Shown here piece by piece: positions 1-9,973 of a stretch of DNA of 64,000 nt (position 1 is the stretch's first letter; the number at the start of each line of letters is the position of its first letter). Position numbers and translations under genes: made by a program. This DNA comes from Fidelibacterota bacterium. GTDB lineage: Bacteria > Fidelibacterota > Marinisomatia > Marinisomatales > TCS55. Under the pieces are notes generated by a model, which was not told the origin of the DNA, searched no databases, and saw only the letters and a list, made by a program, of their open reading frames with translations. The stretch lies in the NCBI GenBank assembly GCA_002724735.1, contig PBPT01000016.1, positions 268,838-332,837 on the forward strand. Direction: 5' to 3'.

Positions 1-2637
1 GTTAGTATCACATCTGATGATGGTGGATCAAACAATCATGCTTTAGCTGGAGGTTCTTTCTTTGCAACAGAAGTTCCCACATCAAATACACTAAGATATC
101 AAGCACGTACTACAGGTGCAATTGATGTATCAGTTTCTCCTGTTAGTGGTATAGTTTACCCAAGACCAGACAGTTTCTTTGTACATAGACCGTATGATGG
201 AGGTGTGCAACTTGGGACAGGAGGCCCACAACATGGTGCTCAAGCAATACGTCAAAGTAAAAAATATATTAGATATCAGTCAGGTAAAGGTATTATGTAT
301 ACCACAGGTGCATTGTTTGCACCAAGCTATGATCTACAAAGTGTAGTAGCTGAGGATATTGAAGTTGATAGTTTAATTACAGTGGTCACTGATGACAATG
401 ATCATGGGGTACAAGTAGGCGGCGTAATACGTTTATTAGGTATTGAAACAGAAGGTTATAACAGTGGACCTGACACAGCAGTTGGTGAAGAATTTGATTA
501 CACTGTTGTATCTGTTGTAGACGAAAGAACTTTTAAAGTTAGATCGAAAAGAAGGCTGGGTGCTACAACAGCAGTATTAGGCTTTGGAGCACAAATGAGT
601 GTTGTAAGTTGGCACGGTGCAACTGTGCGTTCAGGAATATTTGATGACCAAAACGGAATTTTATGGGAATTTGATGGTACACAAATTAGTGCAGTACAGC
701 GTACTGGTACAAAACAGATTGCCGGAACAATAGCACTTAGCCAAGATTCAAACCTAGTAACAGGTACAAATACAAGATTTAGAGATCAATTAACAGCTGG
801 CGATAGAATTATTATTAAAGGTATGACACATGTAGTTACAAATGTTACCAACGATACTAGTTGCACAATAACACCAGACTGGCGCGGCGTAATTGATATT
901 ACAGGAGCTAAAGTAGCACTAGTAAGAGATAAAAAAGCAAAACAAAGTGAGTTTAATTTAGATAAATTAGACGGCACAGGACCAAGTGGCTATCATATGG
1001 ATATAGCTAAAATGCAAATGATTGGAATACAATATACTTGGTATGGTGCTGGATTTATTGATTGGATGGTTAGAGGTGCAGACGGTAACTTTGTTTTTGC
1101 ACATAGAATGCGTAATTCAAACGTAAACACAGAAGCATTTATGCGTTCAGGTAACTTGCCTGTTAGGTACGAAGTAACAAACGAAGGTCCTCCAGGTAAA
1201 CTTAAGACAGCAATGACAAACAATCAAACAACTATCGAACTAGAAGATAGTAGCTTCTTTCCATATCAAGCCACAGTGTATATTGATAACGAAGTAATGA
1301 CATACACAGCTAATAATAAGGCAACAAATACATTGACTGGAGTTACTAGAAATGCTAGCTTACTTACATTCCAAGCAGGAGCAGAACGTAGTTATACAGG
1401 AGGTCCTGCTACTACACACGATGCAAGGACCGGTGTAATAATTATATCACAAACAATTACTCCATTAATTAGTCATTGGGGTAGTGCGTTCCTAACAGAC
1501 GGTGGATTTGATGAAGATCGTGGATATATTTTTAGTTATGCTGAAACTGGTATTGCTGTTAGTACTACAAAACAGACTGCATTTATGATGCGTTTAGCAC
1601 CTAGTGTTTCTAATGCTATTACAGGTGATTTAGGAGAAAGAGAACTACTTAATCGTGCTCAGCTATTGCTGATGGGTCTTGAAGTTACATCAGAATCAGG
1701 AAGCGGTGGTATTGTTGTTGAAGGTGTGCTTAATCCTCAAAATTATCCACTTAACCCCTCAGATGTAAATTGGTCAGGATTGAGTGGAGTTGCACAAGGT
1801 GGACAACCTAGTTTTGCTCAGATAGCATCAGGTGGTGGTGTTACTTGGACAACAGGTGAATCAGCTACAACTGCTAATATGACATCTGTGGCTGCTCTTA
1901 CTGCACAAGTAAACAGCGGTACATATTCTAACTGGCCTGGTAGTAGATATGTAGAGGTTAGTGGATCAGACTATAGAGCGGTATTTGGTAGTAATGATAT
2001 AAATTTTGTACTAGGTAAATCTATTACAGGTACACATATACCAGCTAATACAACTATTGTAGATGGATATATTCCATCCAGTAATAACTGGGGATACTTT
2101 AGACTTTCTAAAAATACAACAGGTAGTATACCAGGAGGATCAATTGATCACTATACTATTGCTTACAACGCGGCACTTGTTAATAAAAACTATGCTTACT
2201 TAACTACAGCAAGTGTAGATAGTGCGGGTACAGTAGTTGGTACTGCTATTACAGGAATAAGCGGTGGAGGTACGTTCCCTGCTAACACTTATGTAAGTAA
2301 TATTACATCAACTACGTGGGCAAGTTATACTTTTTATGAAATATCATTTAATAACGCATTCACTGGAACACTTGCACTAGGATCAGGAACAATTGAAGCA
2401 ACATTTGAACAACCACCGTTTGCTCAGCCTGGAGAAACTGTGTTCTCATTTATTGCTGTGCCTGGAGAGAGATCTACACTAGATCTTGCTCAGTTGAAAG
2501 AGTTAACAAATACGCCATTAGGTGGCAGAGGAACATTTCCTAATGGACCTGACGTTTTAGCTATTAATGTGTATAAAGTGACTGGCTCAGATATTAATTC
2601 GAATATTATTATTAAATGGGGTGAAGCTCAAGCTTAA
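1..2637 (+). CDS. Phage virion structural protein (baseplate/tail-fibre type), 5' end outside window
   Basis: Frame is open from base 1 (VSITSDDGGSNNHALAGG...), so the listed start at 205 is an internal GTG; Ser/Thr/Gly-rich beta-structured sequence typical of tail proteins. Confidence 0.65.
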   Translation, partial: VSITSDDGGSNNHALAGGSFFATEVPTSNTLRYQARTTGAIDVSVSPVSGIVYPRPDSFFVHRPYDGGVQLGTGGPQHGAQAIRQSKKYIRYQSGKGIMYTTGALFAPSYDLQSVVAEDIEVDSLITVVTDDNDHGVQVGGVIRLLGIETEGYNSGPDTAVGEEFDYTVVSVVDERTFKVRSKRRLGATTAVLGFGAQMSVVSWHGATVRSGIFDDQNGILWEFDGTQISAVQRTGTKQIAGTIALSQDSNLVTGTNTRFRDQLTAGDRIIIKGMTHVVTNVTNDTSCTITPDWRGVIDITGAKVALVRDKKAKQSEFNLDKLDGTGPSGYHMDIAKMQMIGIQYTWYGAGFIDWMVRGADGNFVFAHRMRNSNVNTEAFMRSGNLPVRYEVTNEGPPGKLKTAMTNNQTTIELEDSSFFPYQATVYIDNEVMTYTANNKATNTLTGVTRNASLLTFQAGAERSYTGGPATTHDARTGVIIISQTITPLISHWGSAFLTDGGFDEDRGYIFSYAETGIAVSTTKQTAFMMRLAPSVSNAITGDLGERELLNRAQLLLMGLEVTSESGSGGIVVEGVLNPQNYPLNPSDVNWSGLSGVAQGGQPSFAQIASGGGVTWTTGESATTANMTSVAALTAQVNSGTYSNWPGSRYVEVSGSDYRAVFGSNDINFVLGKSITGTHIPANTTIVDGYIPSSNNWGYFRLSKNTTGSIPGGSIDHYTIAYNAALVNKNYAYLTTASVDSAGTVVGTAITGISGGGTFPANTYVSNITSTTWASYTFYEISFNNAFTGTLALGSGTIEATFEQPPFAQPGETVFSFIAVPGERSTLDLAQLKELTNTPLGGRGTFPNGPDVLAINVYKVTGSDINSNIIIKWGEAQA

Positions 2638-3245
2638 TTTTCTAAACTTTTTACAAAGTCAGAAAGCGTATCAAAAACTTTGGTACGCTTTTTTATTGCT
2701 TTGTAAGTAAATCTATTTAATAATTTTTCTGTTTCTTCACCATATCCGGTGCGTACTAAGATAGGAATAGCACCTATTTTCATTGCGGCCTTTAAATCAG
2801 TAATTTTGTCACCAACATAAAAACCTTGTGCAAACTTTACGTGTGGTATTTCTTTTTCACATCGTTTGAACATTCCTATATTAGGCTTCGCGTACATATC
2901 ATTTTTTCTGCTACTAGCACTATAGTAGATTCCGTCTATACTAGTGCAACCAGCTTTACCTAGTAATTCAAACAAATGCTTATGTACGTTATCTACATCT
3001 TCTTGCGTAAATAATCCTTTTTCAATACCACCTTGATTTGTGATAATTGTAATCTTATGACCTAATCTGCGTAGTTTAGCAATAGCTTCTATGCTACCAG
3101 GAATAGGTTCAAAGTCTTTTATTTTGTAACAATATGTGCCTAGATCTTTGTTGATTACACCATCTCTATCTAATCCTACTACACACTTAGGTGCGATATA
3201 ATTAGGACTAGGATCATAGTCGTCACTCCAACTTATTTCAACCAT
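2634..3245 (-). CDS. gmhB: HAD-family D-glycero-D-manno-heptose 1,7-bisphosphate phosphatase-like (GmhB)
   Basis: GLDRDGVIN, IITNQGGIEKGLFT and YVGDKITDLKAA motifs of the GmhB/HisB-N HAD family. Confidence 0.75.
   Translation of the reverse strand: MVEISWSDDYDPSPNYIAPKCVVGLDRDGVINKDLGTYCYKIKDFEPIPGSIEAIAKLRRLGHKITIITNQGGIEKGLFTQEDVDNVHKHLFELLGKAGCTSIDGIYYSASSRKNDMYAKPNIGMFKRCEKEIPHVKFAQGFYVGDKITDLKAAMKIGAIPILVRTGYGEETEKLLNRFTYKAIKKRTKVFDTLSDFVKSLEN
2664..2694 (+). terminator. Rho-independent terminator of the plus-strand structural gene
   Basis: AAGCGTATCAAA-AAC-TTTGGTACGCTT (12-bp stem, one G-T pair) followed by TTTTA; lies inside the 3' coding end of the convergent gmhB-like gene. Confidence 0.75.
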
Positions 3246-3630
3246 TTTCTGTTTCTTTACTTTGACTGTCGCCTGGAATAAGTCTGTAATTATCTTCTAC
3301 TGAATCAGCTGTACTAACTTCAGTTACTGAACTCATAGGTTCTAAACATTCTAACTGATGAGGTTGTAAAGGAGGATTATGCCAAACATCACCTTCTTTT
3401 AATTCTTTCTCGTGTAACGTAGCATTAGAAGTATCAATCCATCTTACGATAAATTTTCCGCTATTAACAAACCATGTTTCTTCTTTTTCTTTGTGAAAAT
3501 GCATACTAAACTTTGCACCTACTTTTTCAAATACCATTATCTTACCACAGTACTTGTCGTTAGTTGCCCATATTAATTCATAGCCCCAACCTTTGGGTAC
3601 ATGTCCTTCTAATCTTGTAGGTTCTTTCAT
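3238..3630 (-). CDS. Cupin-fold protein (mannose-6-phosphate isomerase-like)
   Basis: GWGYELIWATNDKYCGKIMVFEKVGAKFSMHFHKEKEETWFVNSGKF; ATG at 3630 preferred over the upstream GTG. Confidence 0.6.
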   Translation of the reverse strand: MKEPTRLEGHVPKGWGYELIWATNDKYCGKIMVFEKVGAKFSMHFHKEKEETWFVNSGKFIVRWIDTSNATLHEKELKEGDVWHNPPLQPHQLECLEPMSSVTEVSTADSVEDNYRLIPGDSQSKETENG

Positions 3631-4322
3631 TAGTTCCACATATCCTTTTTCTTATCAAACGAAATATCAAAAACATTCCAGCTCATAGTAATTCTTTCTA
3701 CATCACTTTGAAATGGATAAACCTGATGCCTTAGTTCTGCTGGGAATACAAAAATTTGTCCAGTTTTAGGAATAATCCTATGTGCGCCTGCGCCATAACT
3801 ACCATGCACAAATTCTAATTGTCCAGGGCATCTTGCATTAGAATCCATAGGAAATATATCGGGTTCAGTAGCTATTACTTCCGGAACTTCAACCATTATA
3901 ATACCGCTTAACGTACCTGTATGGCAATGCAAAGGATTAAATTCGTGTTGCTTCATAAAATTAAACCATACACCATTTCCTAAATGCCATTTCATGCTGT
4001 CATAGTCAACTGTTTCTATCATAATTTTTTTTTCGCTAGAAGCACCTGCATTAATTAACTTTCTTTGGTCATCAGCAATTATCCAATTTATAATATGCGG
4101 ACGTAGTACTTCCATCATAGTAGATAGCATTTTTGGATCAGCTTTTTCATTACCTCGTTGTTCTTTTATATTTCCTGATAAAGCAGACCCTTGCGATGCA
4201 GAATCTCTATTTATTTCTGCAAAACTTTTTACAAATTTTATATCTTCCTCACTTATTTTACTTTCATAAATCATAGGTCCAAACGGACAAAGTATATTAT
4301 GATCTCCGTTATTCTGTAGCAT
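3630..4322 (-). CDS. Putative 2OG-Fe(II) oxygenase
   Basis: FNPLHCHTGTLSGIIMVEVPE ... GQIFVFPAELRHQVYPF resembles the TIGR02466-like oxygenase family of marine phages. Confidence 0.55.
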   Translation of the reverse strand: MLQNNGDHNILCPFGPMIYESKISEEDIKFVKSFAEINRDSASQGSALSGNIKEQRGNEKADPKMLSTMMEVLRPHIINWIIADDQRKLINAGASSEKKIMIETVDYDSMKWHLGNGVWFNFMKQHEFNPLHCHTGTLSGIIMVEVPEVIATEPDIFPMDSNARCPGQLEFVHGSYGAGAHRIIPKTGQIFVFPAELRHQVYPFQSDVERITMSWNVFDISFDKKKDMWN

Positions 4323-5130
4323 TAATATATTCCTTTATACCTTTCCAATCCATTTCAATCACAGTATTTAATTTGTCTAGATTTGCACAAGTATATTTTT
4401 GGTACTGAGGCTTAATATTATCTGGAATTGGAATATAATTAATTGTAGCATCGTATTTTTTTGCAATTTCTCTAGCTACGTTTTCAAAGCTTTCTGGATT
4501 TCCTGTTCCAACATTGTAGATGCCGCTTGCATCGACAGTCAACATTTTTTGATGTACTTTACAAACATCTTCAACACAAACAAAGTCACGTTTGTACTCA
4601 CTGCTACCTTCAAATACATCAATCTTTCCTTCATCTAACGCTTGTAATCTAAACTTAGTCCAAGGAGATGCTTGGCTTCCTTTATCATTTTCGCCAGGTC
4701 CATATACGTTAAAATATCTAAATCCTTGTACAAGCACAGTAAATTCTTCAATATGTTTAATTACAAATCGGTCAAATAAATATTTTGACCATGCATACGG
4801 AGATTGAGGAAGTAAAGGTCCATTTTCTGTAAAATGTGTAGTAGGACCATAAACACTAGCACTAGAAGCATATTGAAAATTAGTTCCATAATTTTCACAA
4901 ACCTGCAACATACGCATACTATTTTCAAAGTTTTGTTCAATTATTTGATCTACATCTGTATATGTAGTGCTTGTAATAGCACCAAGATGAATGACCCAAT
5001 CATATGAACTAGGATCTGGCACAGTATTATCTATATACTCCCAACCCTCCACATCATGTCCTTGGGTAAGCAAATAGTTAGATAAATTTTTTCCGATAAA
5101 TCCTTTATATCCAGTTACTAGTATTCTCAT
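4309..5130 (-). CDS. hldD: ADP-glyceromanno-heptose 6-epimerase-like NAD-dependent epimerase
   Basis: MRILVTGYKGFIGKNL Rossmann motif, YAWSKYLFDRF catalytic motif, RYFNVYGPGE and DFVCVEDV as in HldD/RfaD. Confidence 0.75.
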   Translation of the reverse strand: MRILVTGYKGFIGKNLSNYLLTQGHDVEGWEYIDNTVPDPSSYDWVIHLGAITSTTYTDVDQIIEQNFENSMRMLQVCENYGTNFQYASSASVYGPTTHFTENGPLLPQSPYAWSKYLFDRFVIKHIEEFTVLVQGFRYFNVYGPGENDKGSQASPWTKFRLQALDEGKIDVFEGSSEYKRDFVCVEDVCKVHQKMLTVDASGIYNVGTGNPESFENVAREIAKKYDATINYIPIPDNIKPQYQKYTCANLDKLNTVIEMDWKGIKEYINATE

Positions 5131-5735
5131 TTACACGGCACTCCGTTGTTATCATAAGGTAATTGCATGTCCTTTTCCCAATGATTCCGATATCTTATAT
5201 CTTCGTCATCCATTAGTGCATGCCATTTAGGATCATCTCTCCAAGGTATAAAATTAAAATTAATTACTACTCTTCTAAGTTTGTCTGTACAACTAGCACC
5301 ACTATGTCTAATTTTTGCAGGAAAAATAACCAATGTATTCTCAACACTTTCGACTTTGTCTCCATCTTCGAAAATAGTGTATCCATTATTAGTATTTAAA
5401 TAGTATACCGCAGTTAATGCACCTGGAATAACTGTGTCATTATGCATGCCATGTACTTCGTTTGTATCTGTTTTTGTAAGTAAGTTTGCCTTTACCCTTA
5501 TTAGTAATTGAGGACCCAACACATCCATGACAGGATATATTACCTGATAGTCATTTGGTCGATCCATATAATAACCTTCATGTATTGTATGGACAAATTG
5601 AAAGTTACCAACATCGCCTTTATCTGCTACACCTTCTCCATAATGCCAATTGTATTGTAAACTTAACATATGTTCTTGGATTTTTTTAAACACTTCTTTT
5701 GGCACAGCATTATCAATTACTACCTTTTTTGTCAT
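5127..5735 (-). CDS. 2OG-Fe(II) oxygenase (prolyl-4-hydroxylase-like)
   Basis: VHGMHNDTVIPGALTAVYYLN ... VIFPAKIRHSGAS: H-x-D ... H arrangement. Confidence 0.65.
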   Translation of the reverse strand: MTKKVVIDNAVPKEVFKKIQEHMLSLQYNWHYGEGVADKGDVGNFQFVHTIHEGYYMDRPNDYQVIYPVMDVLGPQLLIRVKANLLTKTDTNEVHGMHNDTVIPGALTAVYYLNTNNGYTIFEDGDKVESVENTLVIFPAKIRHSGASCTDKLRRVVINFNFIPWRDDPKWHALMDDEDIRYRNHWEKDMQLPYDNNGVPCK

Positions 5736-6871
5736 TTAATATCCTCTATTATTTTTGTTGTAGAATAACCTTCTAACGTAGGAATAATTTTCACTTCTGC
5801 TAAGTCATTACCTACAACTGTATCTGTAGTATAATCGCCTCCTTTTACAATTATACTTGGCATTATATGTTTTATAAGTTCATAAGGAGTATCATAATCA
5901 AAAACATGTACCTCGTCAACCCAAGGTAACATTGCTAATTGTTCAGTGCGTTTTTTTACATCATTAATAGGGCGATCATTACCCTTTAATCTTTTTACAC
6001 TATCATCTGAATTAATTGCTACAACAAGACGACTTCCTAGTTTACTAGCTTCTTGAAGTAAATGCAAATGTCCTTTGTGCAATATATCAAAAACACCGTT
6101 AGTAAACACAGTGGTTTCTTCAATATCATCTAATGAAAGCGTGTACGTTCCTAAGTGCTTAACACTTTCGGTTGCTCCTTTAGATGCAAGTTCTAAGCTA
6201 TCTTTTATGTTTTTACCTTTTGTAAGACCATATACAAATGCCGCTAAGAAACAATCTCCTGCTCCAGTAACATCACTAACCTCAACCTGTTCAGGTATAA
6301 TAAAATGTTGCTCGCCATCAAACTCTGCTCTAATAGCACCAGATGCATTTGTAACAATAATATTTCCTTCGTGCTTATCAAACTGAAATTCTTTATATTC
6401 TTTTGCATTTGGTTTTACAAGCCATGCATTTTTGTAATGTGTATAATTACGTTTTGGATCTACAATAACTTTACAGCCATAACTATTAATATGGTCTATA
6501 ATTTCATTACAGTGATCTAATACACCTTTGTTATAATCACTTAGTATAGCATAATCAAATGAAGAAAAATCACTTTTGAGAATATTTTTTAATACAGCTT
6601 TTCCGTCTGCTTTTTGATCTTCATCTAGTCTTGTAATGTAGTGTCCATCAGCTATAATTCTAGTTTTTACACTTTTTGGTTGTTCATTAGATACTAATGT
6701 TACATCTACACCTAAATTTTTTAAATTGCTACTTACAAGACCAGCGCCACCTAATGAAGTTTTAACATCTGTAAGATTCACTATTGGCACAGGAGCCTCA
6801 GGACTAATACGTGTAGAAGTACCGTAGATGTATTTGTCAGTAATTATATCTCCAAGAACTAGAACTTTCAT
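5732..6871 (-). CDS. hldE: Bifunctional heptose-7-phosphate kinase / heptose-1-phosphate adenylyltransferase
   Basis: PfkB kinase domain (MKVLVLGDIITDKYIYG ... DVTGAGDCFLAAF) followed by TVFTNGVFDILHKGHLHLL nucleotidyltransferase domain. Confidence 0.85.
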   Translation of the reverse strand: MKVLVLGDIITDKYIYGTSTRISPEAPVPIVNLTDVKTSLGGAGLVSSNLKNLGVDVTLVSNEQPKSVKTRIIADGHYITRLDEDQKADGKAVLKNILKSDFSSFDYAILSDYNKGVLDHCNEIIDHINSYGCKVIVDPKRNYTHYKNAWLVKPNAKEYKEFQFDKHEGNIIVTNASGAIRAEFDGEQHFIIPEQVEVSDVTGAGDCFLAAFVYGLTKGKNIKDSLELASKGATESVKHLGTYTLSLDDIEETTVFTNGVFDILHKGHLHLLQEASKLGSRLVVAINSDDSVKRLKGNDRPINDVKKRTEQLAMLPWVDEVHVFDYDTPYELIKHIMPSIIVKGGDYTTDTVVGNDLAEVKIIPTLEGYSTTKIIEDIK

Positions 6872-6877
6872 ATAACT

Positions 6878-6906
6878 ATTATACTATTATTTGCCTTATT
6901 TGTCAA
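6878..6906 (-). promoter_or_regulatory. sigma70-like promoter of hldE
   Basis: Minus strand TTGACA-N17-TATAAT-N6-ATG; -10 ends 6 nt before the ATG. Confidence 0.8.
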
Positions 6907-7336
6907 GTAAATTAATAGTTTGAAAAACAGTTTCAAGTTTTGTAAGATTAATTTTACTTTGTAGTGTGTTACGTAGTCCATGATGTAAGGGTTTTGGCCA
7001 TTTAGTAAAACTACACCAAGCAAAACCGTCATGTTCTTTGTTAAGTTGCGGAATAAATTCTTCTTCTACAATACAAAGATAAGTGTGGAATAAGAATTTT
7101 TTATCATTACTTAAAAAACTTTCAAGTGGCAACGTTTTCTTTAGAGGAGGAAGTTCACCAATTTCTTCAATTATTTCTCTTTTGAGACCTTCCCATGGAG
7201 TTTCTTTTGCTTCATTTGTGCCACCTACTAACCCCCAAACATCAGATTTTTTACCATTACTACGATGTAAAAATAAAAAGCGATTCGTGTTTAGAGTATA
7301 GAATAAAGCTCCACTACATATAATACTTGCACTCAT
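6896..7336 (-). CDS. NUDIX hydrolase
   Basis: GLVGGTNEAKETPWEGLKREIIEEIGELP Nudix box; start moved to the ATG at 7336 just after the gp15 stop. Confidence 0.8.
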   Translation of the reverse strand: MSASIICSGALFYTLNTNRFLFLHRSNGKKSDVWGLVGGTNEAKETPWEGLKREIIEEIGELPPLKKTLPLESFLSNDKKFLFHTYLCIVEEEFIPQLNKEHDGFAWCSFTKWPKPLHHGLRNTLQSKINLTKLETVFQTINLLDK

Positions 7337-7344
7337 ACAAGTAA

Positions 7345-8769
7345 TTATCCGCTGAGTTCGATCCTCCAGGTCCCTACTGGATAGTCTCCGTCTATGCTTA
7401 ATAACCATTCTTGGTTTTTAAATCTGTATTGGGTTTGTGTATGTAGGTTAGTTATATATGTGGTTGTTGTAGTTGCCGATGCATCAAATATAATATTCCA
7501 TTTGGAGCCGTCCCATTCAATAATATCATTTATCTTTGCAACAAATCCGGTACCATCTGCATTAGCCCAAGCATTTGGAACATTAGTTGCATCTGCATCA
7601 CCTACATTATCTAATAGTAACAATCTAAGTCCTGAAACTTTAATAGGAGTAGGATCATAATTTGTAGGATCAATAACATAATCTACTGATGTTCTAGAGC
7701 CCGAACTACTTGTAATAATAGTATCTGCAGGGAAACTATCGGTATCAAAATCAATAGCAATCATTCCCTCATCAAGAGGATTAATAGCAAAAGTACCTGT
7801 AGCAGTCATAGAATTATCATCATTTGTTAAGAATATTCTGCTTACTCCTGCGGCATAAACACCAGGTAGTGCAGTGAATATTTCTCTCCAGTTTTTAACA
7901 CCGACCATACCGTTAGCAACTAGCTGTGCATTTCCTTGACTTACATATACTGTCCATTGGGCAAAGTTAACATTAGCTGAATGTCCACCAGCTGTTGAAC
8001 CAACCCTTGAACCTCTAGAGTCAGTTGATTTACCTGGCAATGATGTATCGTCATATGCATTTAATTGAGGTTGAGATATGCCATCTTCGATTGTTCCGTT
8101 TGTCTCATCGAACATACTTGTAATAATATTTGTAATGACGCCCATCTTACGTACTTTAGTAGGCGGACTTATATACACAGGAATACTAAAACTAAGTGTA
8201 GCAATATCTATCTCTGTGTCTACGCCAACTGGCACACTTCTACTACTCCATTGAACATTTTCTAAATGTACAACTGTAATACTTGTCCAGTCAATAAAAT
8301 TATCTGTTGTTTGCATTTCTAAACTAGGATTAAACAATACTAAAATTTGTTCAAGTAATTGTAATTTTTGATCAGTGTTACTTGCCCATATGTCTGCATT
8401 ACACCTCATTAAGTAAGGAGTAGGAATAAGTCTTTCCACTGTATATGCTTTGCCTTCTGTGTTGACATATTCTTTTGCAGTTTCATCATATGCTCGTTCA
8501 CGTATATTAGTTTTTCTAGTGTAAGTTGAATCTGTTAACCTATCTTTATCTAGTTCTAATCCTGTTATATAAACACTTATTCGCGGAGCACTAGGTAGTT
8601 TATTTTCACTATTTTCTCTTATAATATTTGCAACTTGCCTAGTAAGGTCACCATACATTACAGGTACTTCTTTAGTTTGCCCGTCTCCGTCTATAACAGG
8701 AAAATTACTTAGAATACGCATCATTTGTGTTGTATAGCGTCTAATCTGTCCGTCATAAAAATGTTGCAT
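7345..8769 (-). CDS. 15: Tail sheath stabiliser/completion protein gp15-like
   Basis: N-terminus HFYDGQIRRYTTQMMRILSNF resembles T4 gp15 (FYNSSFRRYATLMGDLFSN); large C-terminal extension. Confidence 0.7.
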   Translation of the reverse strand: MQHFYDGQIRRYTTQMMRILSNFPVIDGDGQTKEVPVMYGDLTRQVANIIRENSENKLPSAPRISVYITGLELDKDRLTDSTYTRKTNIRERAYDETAKEYVNTEGKAYTVERLIPTPYLMRCNADIWASNTDQKLQLLEQILVLFNPSLEMQTTDNFIDWTSITVVHLENVQWSSRSVPVGVDTEIDIATLSFSIPVYISPPTKVRKMGVITNIITSMFDETNGTIEDGISQPQLNAYDDTSLPGKSTDSRGSRVGSTAGGHSANVNFAQWTVYVSQGNAQLVANGMVGVKNWREIFTALPGVYAAGVSRIFLTNDDNSMTATGTFAINPLDEGMIAIDFDTDSFPADTIITSSSGSRTSVDYVIDPTNYDPTPIKVSGLRLLLLDNVGDADATNVPNAWANADGTGFVAKINDIIEWDGSKWNIIFDASATTTTTYITNLHTQTQYRFKNQEWLLSIDGDYPVGTWRIELSG

Positions 8770-9929
8770 TAGTTATCCTTTTTTGGACGAAGTGCTTTAG
8801 ATAAGCTTTGTCTTTCTGGTACAACTTCACCATTAATTGTACTTGACGCTGTATTATTAATAAAGCTTGCCTTCTGTGTTTGTTTTTCTAATGTGTTACT
8901 TAGTGTCATTCTAATATCATCATTTTGTTTAACCCACCTGTTGCCATCAAACTTAAACATTCTGTTAGGCAAAAAGTCAGTGCGTAGAAAGTAGTCTCCA
9001 TTCCTATTATCTTTTGGAAATGCTATTCCAAATCCAAAAGGAGCACCGTTTGGAGCGGCATCACCTGTACCTACTAAGTAACCTGTATATCCTTCTCTGT
9101 CTGGTCTATCAGCTATTTCGTCTGCTGTAGTATTGATCATAGAAGCATCTAAATCTGTTTCGTCAGCAGTTTGTAGTGCCACTGAACCGTCGTCATTTGT
9201 TGCAATAGAGTAAAAATGACTTATGTCGAACCCACTCTTAGGTGCGTCTTGTTCAGCTTGTGCTACTACTGCTCTATTAATTTGCATTTCTTTCTCATAC
9301 GTAGAAAGTACATCTCTTAATGTATTGCTTGAGTTTTCGCTTGCAGGTAAATCTAATATTTCTTTGTATTCTTGAGTATCGTATATCTGCTTTAATTTAA
9401 GCCTGTATAAATGAGGATACCATGTTTGACTAAAGCCTTCTGCGGCTCTGTTTACATCTTCTACAACATAAAATCTCTTTAGGGCTACATCATAATCATT
9501 TAAAGCGTATTCGTCTGTTAAGTGTGGTAATTCTATTACATCACCACTCATAATTTTTCTGCCTAATGTTTTCACAGAACTATTAATATGTATGGTCATA
9601 AACAATGTATCATTACTTAAAAATAAACCAAATTGGCTTAGATCAAAATCTATATCCTGTACATTGTATACTGCTCGCATTGTATATACGTCTGGATCAT
9701 ATTTTCTATCTCTATTTTCTAAAAATAATAGATCTTGTATATTAGTTTCTTTTACAGCATCATATCTTGGTTGATCAGACGTTGATTCTGCAGATGATGG
9801 GTTCCTAGCACCTAAATACTTGTGAACATTGATATCAGTACCGCCAACAGTGAACATTTCCTGAATTTGCTTGTCAAGAAAATGAAAATCGTTACCGCGT
9901 TCTGGTTTATATAAAGACAGTCTTGGCAT
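8769..9929 (-). CDS. 14: Neck protein gp14-like
   Basis: MPRLSLYKPERGNDFHFLDKQIQEMFTVGGTDINVHKYLG resembles cyanophage-type gp14; listed start 10082 gives an unrelated extension antisense to gp13. Confidence 0.65.
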   Translation of the reverse strand: MPRLSLYKPERGNDFHFLDKQIQEMFTVGGTDINVHKYLGARNPSSAESTSDQPRYDAVKETNIQDLLFLENRDRKYDPDVYTMRAVYNVQDIDFDLSQFGLFLSNDTLFMTIHINSSVKTLGRKIMSGDVIELPHLTDEYALNDYDVALKRFYVVEDVNRAAEGFSQTWYPHLYRLKLKQIYDTQEYKEILDLPASENSSNTLRDVLSTYEKEMQINRAVVAQAEQDAPKSGFDISHFYSIATNDDGSVALQTADETDLDASMINTTADEIADRPDREGYTGYLVGTGDAAPNGAPFGFGIAFPKDNRNGDYFLRTDFLPNRMFKFDGNRWVKQNDDIRMTLSNTLEKQTQKASFINNTASSTINGEVVPERQSLSKALRPKKDN

Positions 9930-9934
9930 ATGTA

Positions 9935-9955
9935 TATTTATCGTAACGATAAATA
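9935..9955. promoter_or_regulatory. Palindromic divergent late-promoter pair between gp14 and gp13
   Basis: TATTTATCGT-A-ACGATAAATA: perfect inverted repeat carrying GATAAATA on each strand. Confidence 0.7.
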
Positions 9956-9973
9956 CTATATGGAGAGTAGAGA

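Noticed and set aside
4399-6520. Plus-strand ORFs opposite hldD/hldE
   Set aside because: Overlap confident minus-strand enzymes entirely
9592-9774. Plus-strand ORF inside gp14
   Set aside because: Antisense shadow of a confident neck-protein gene
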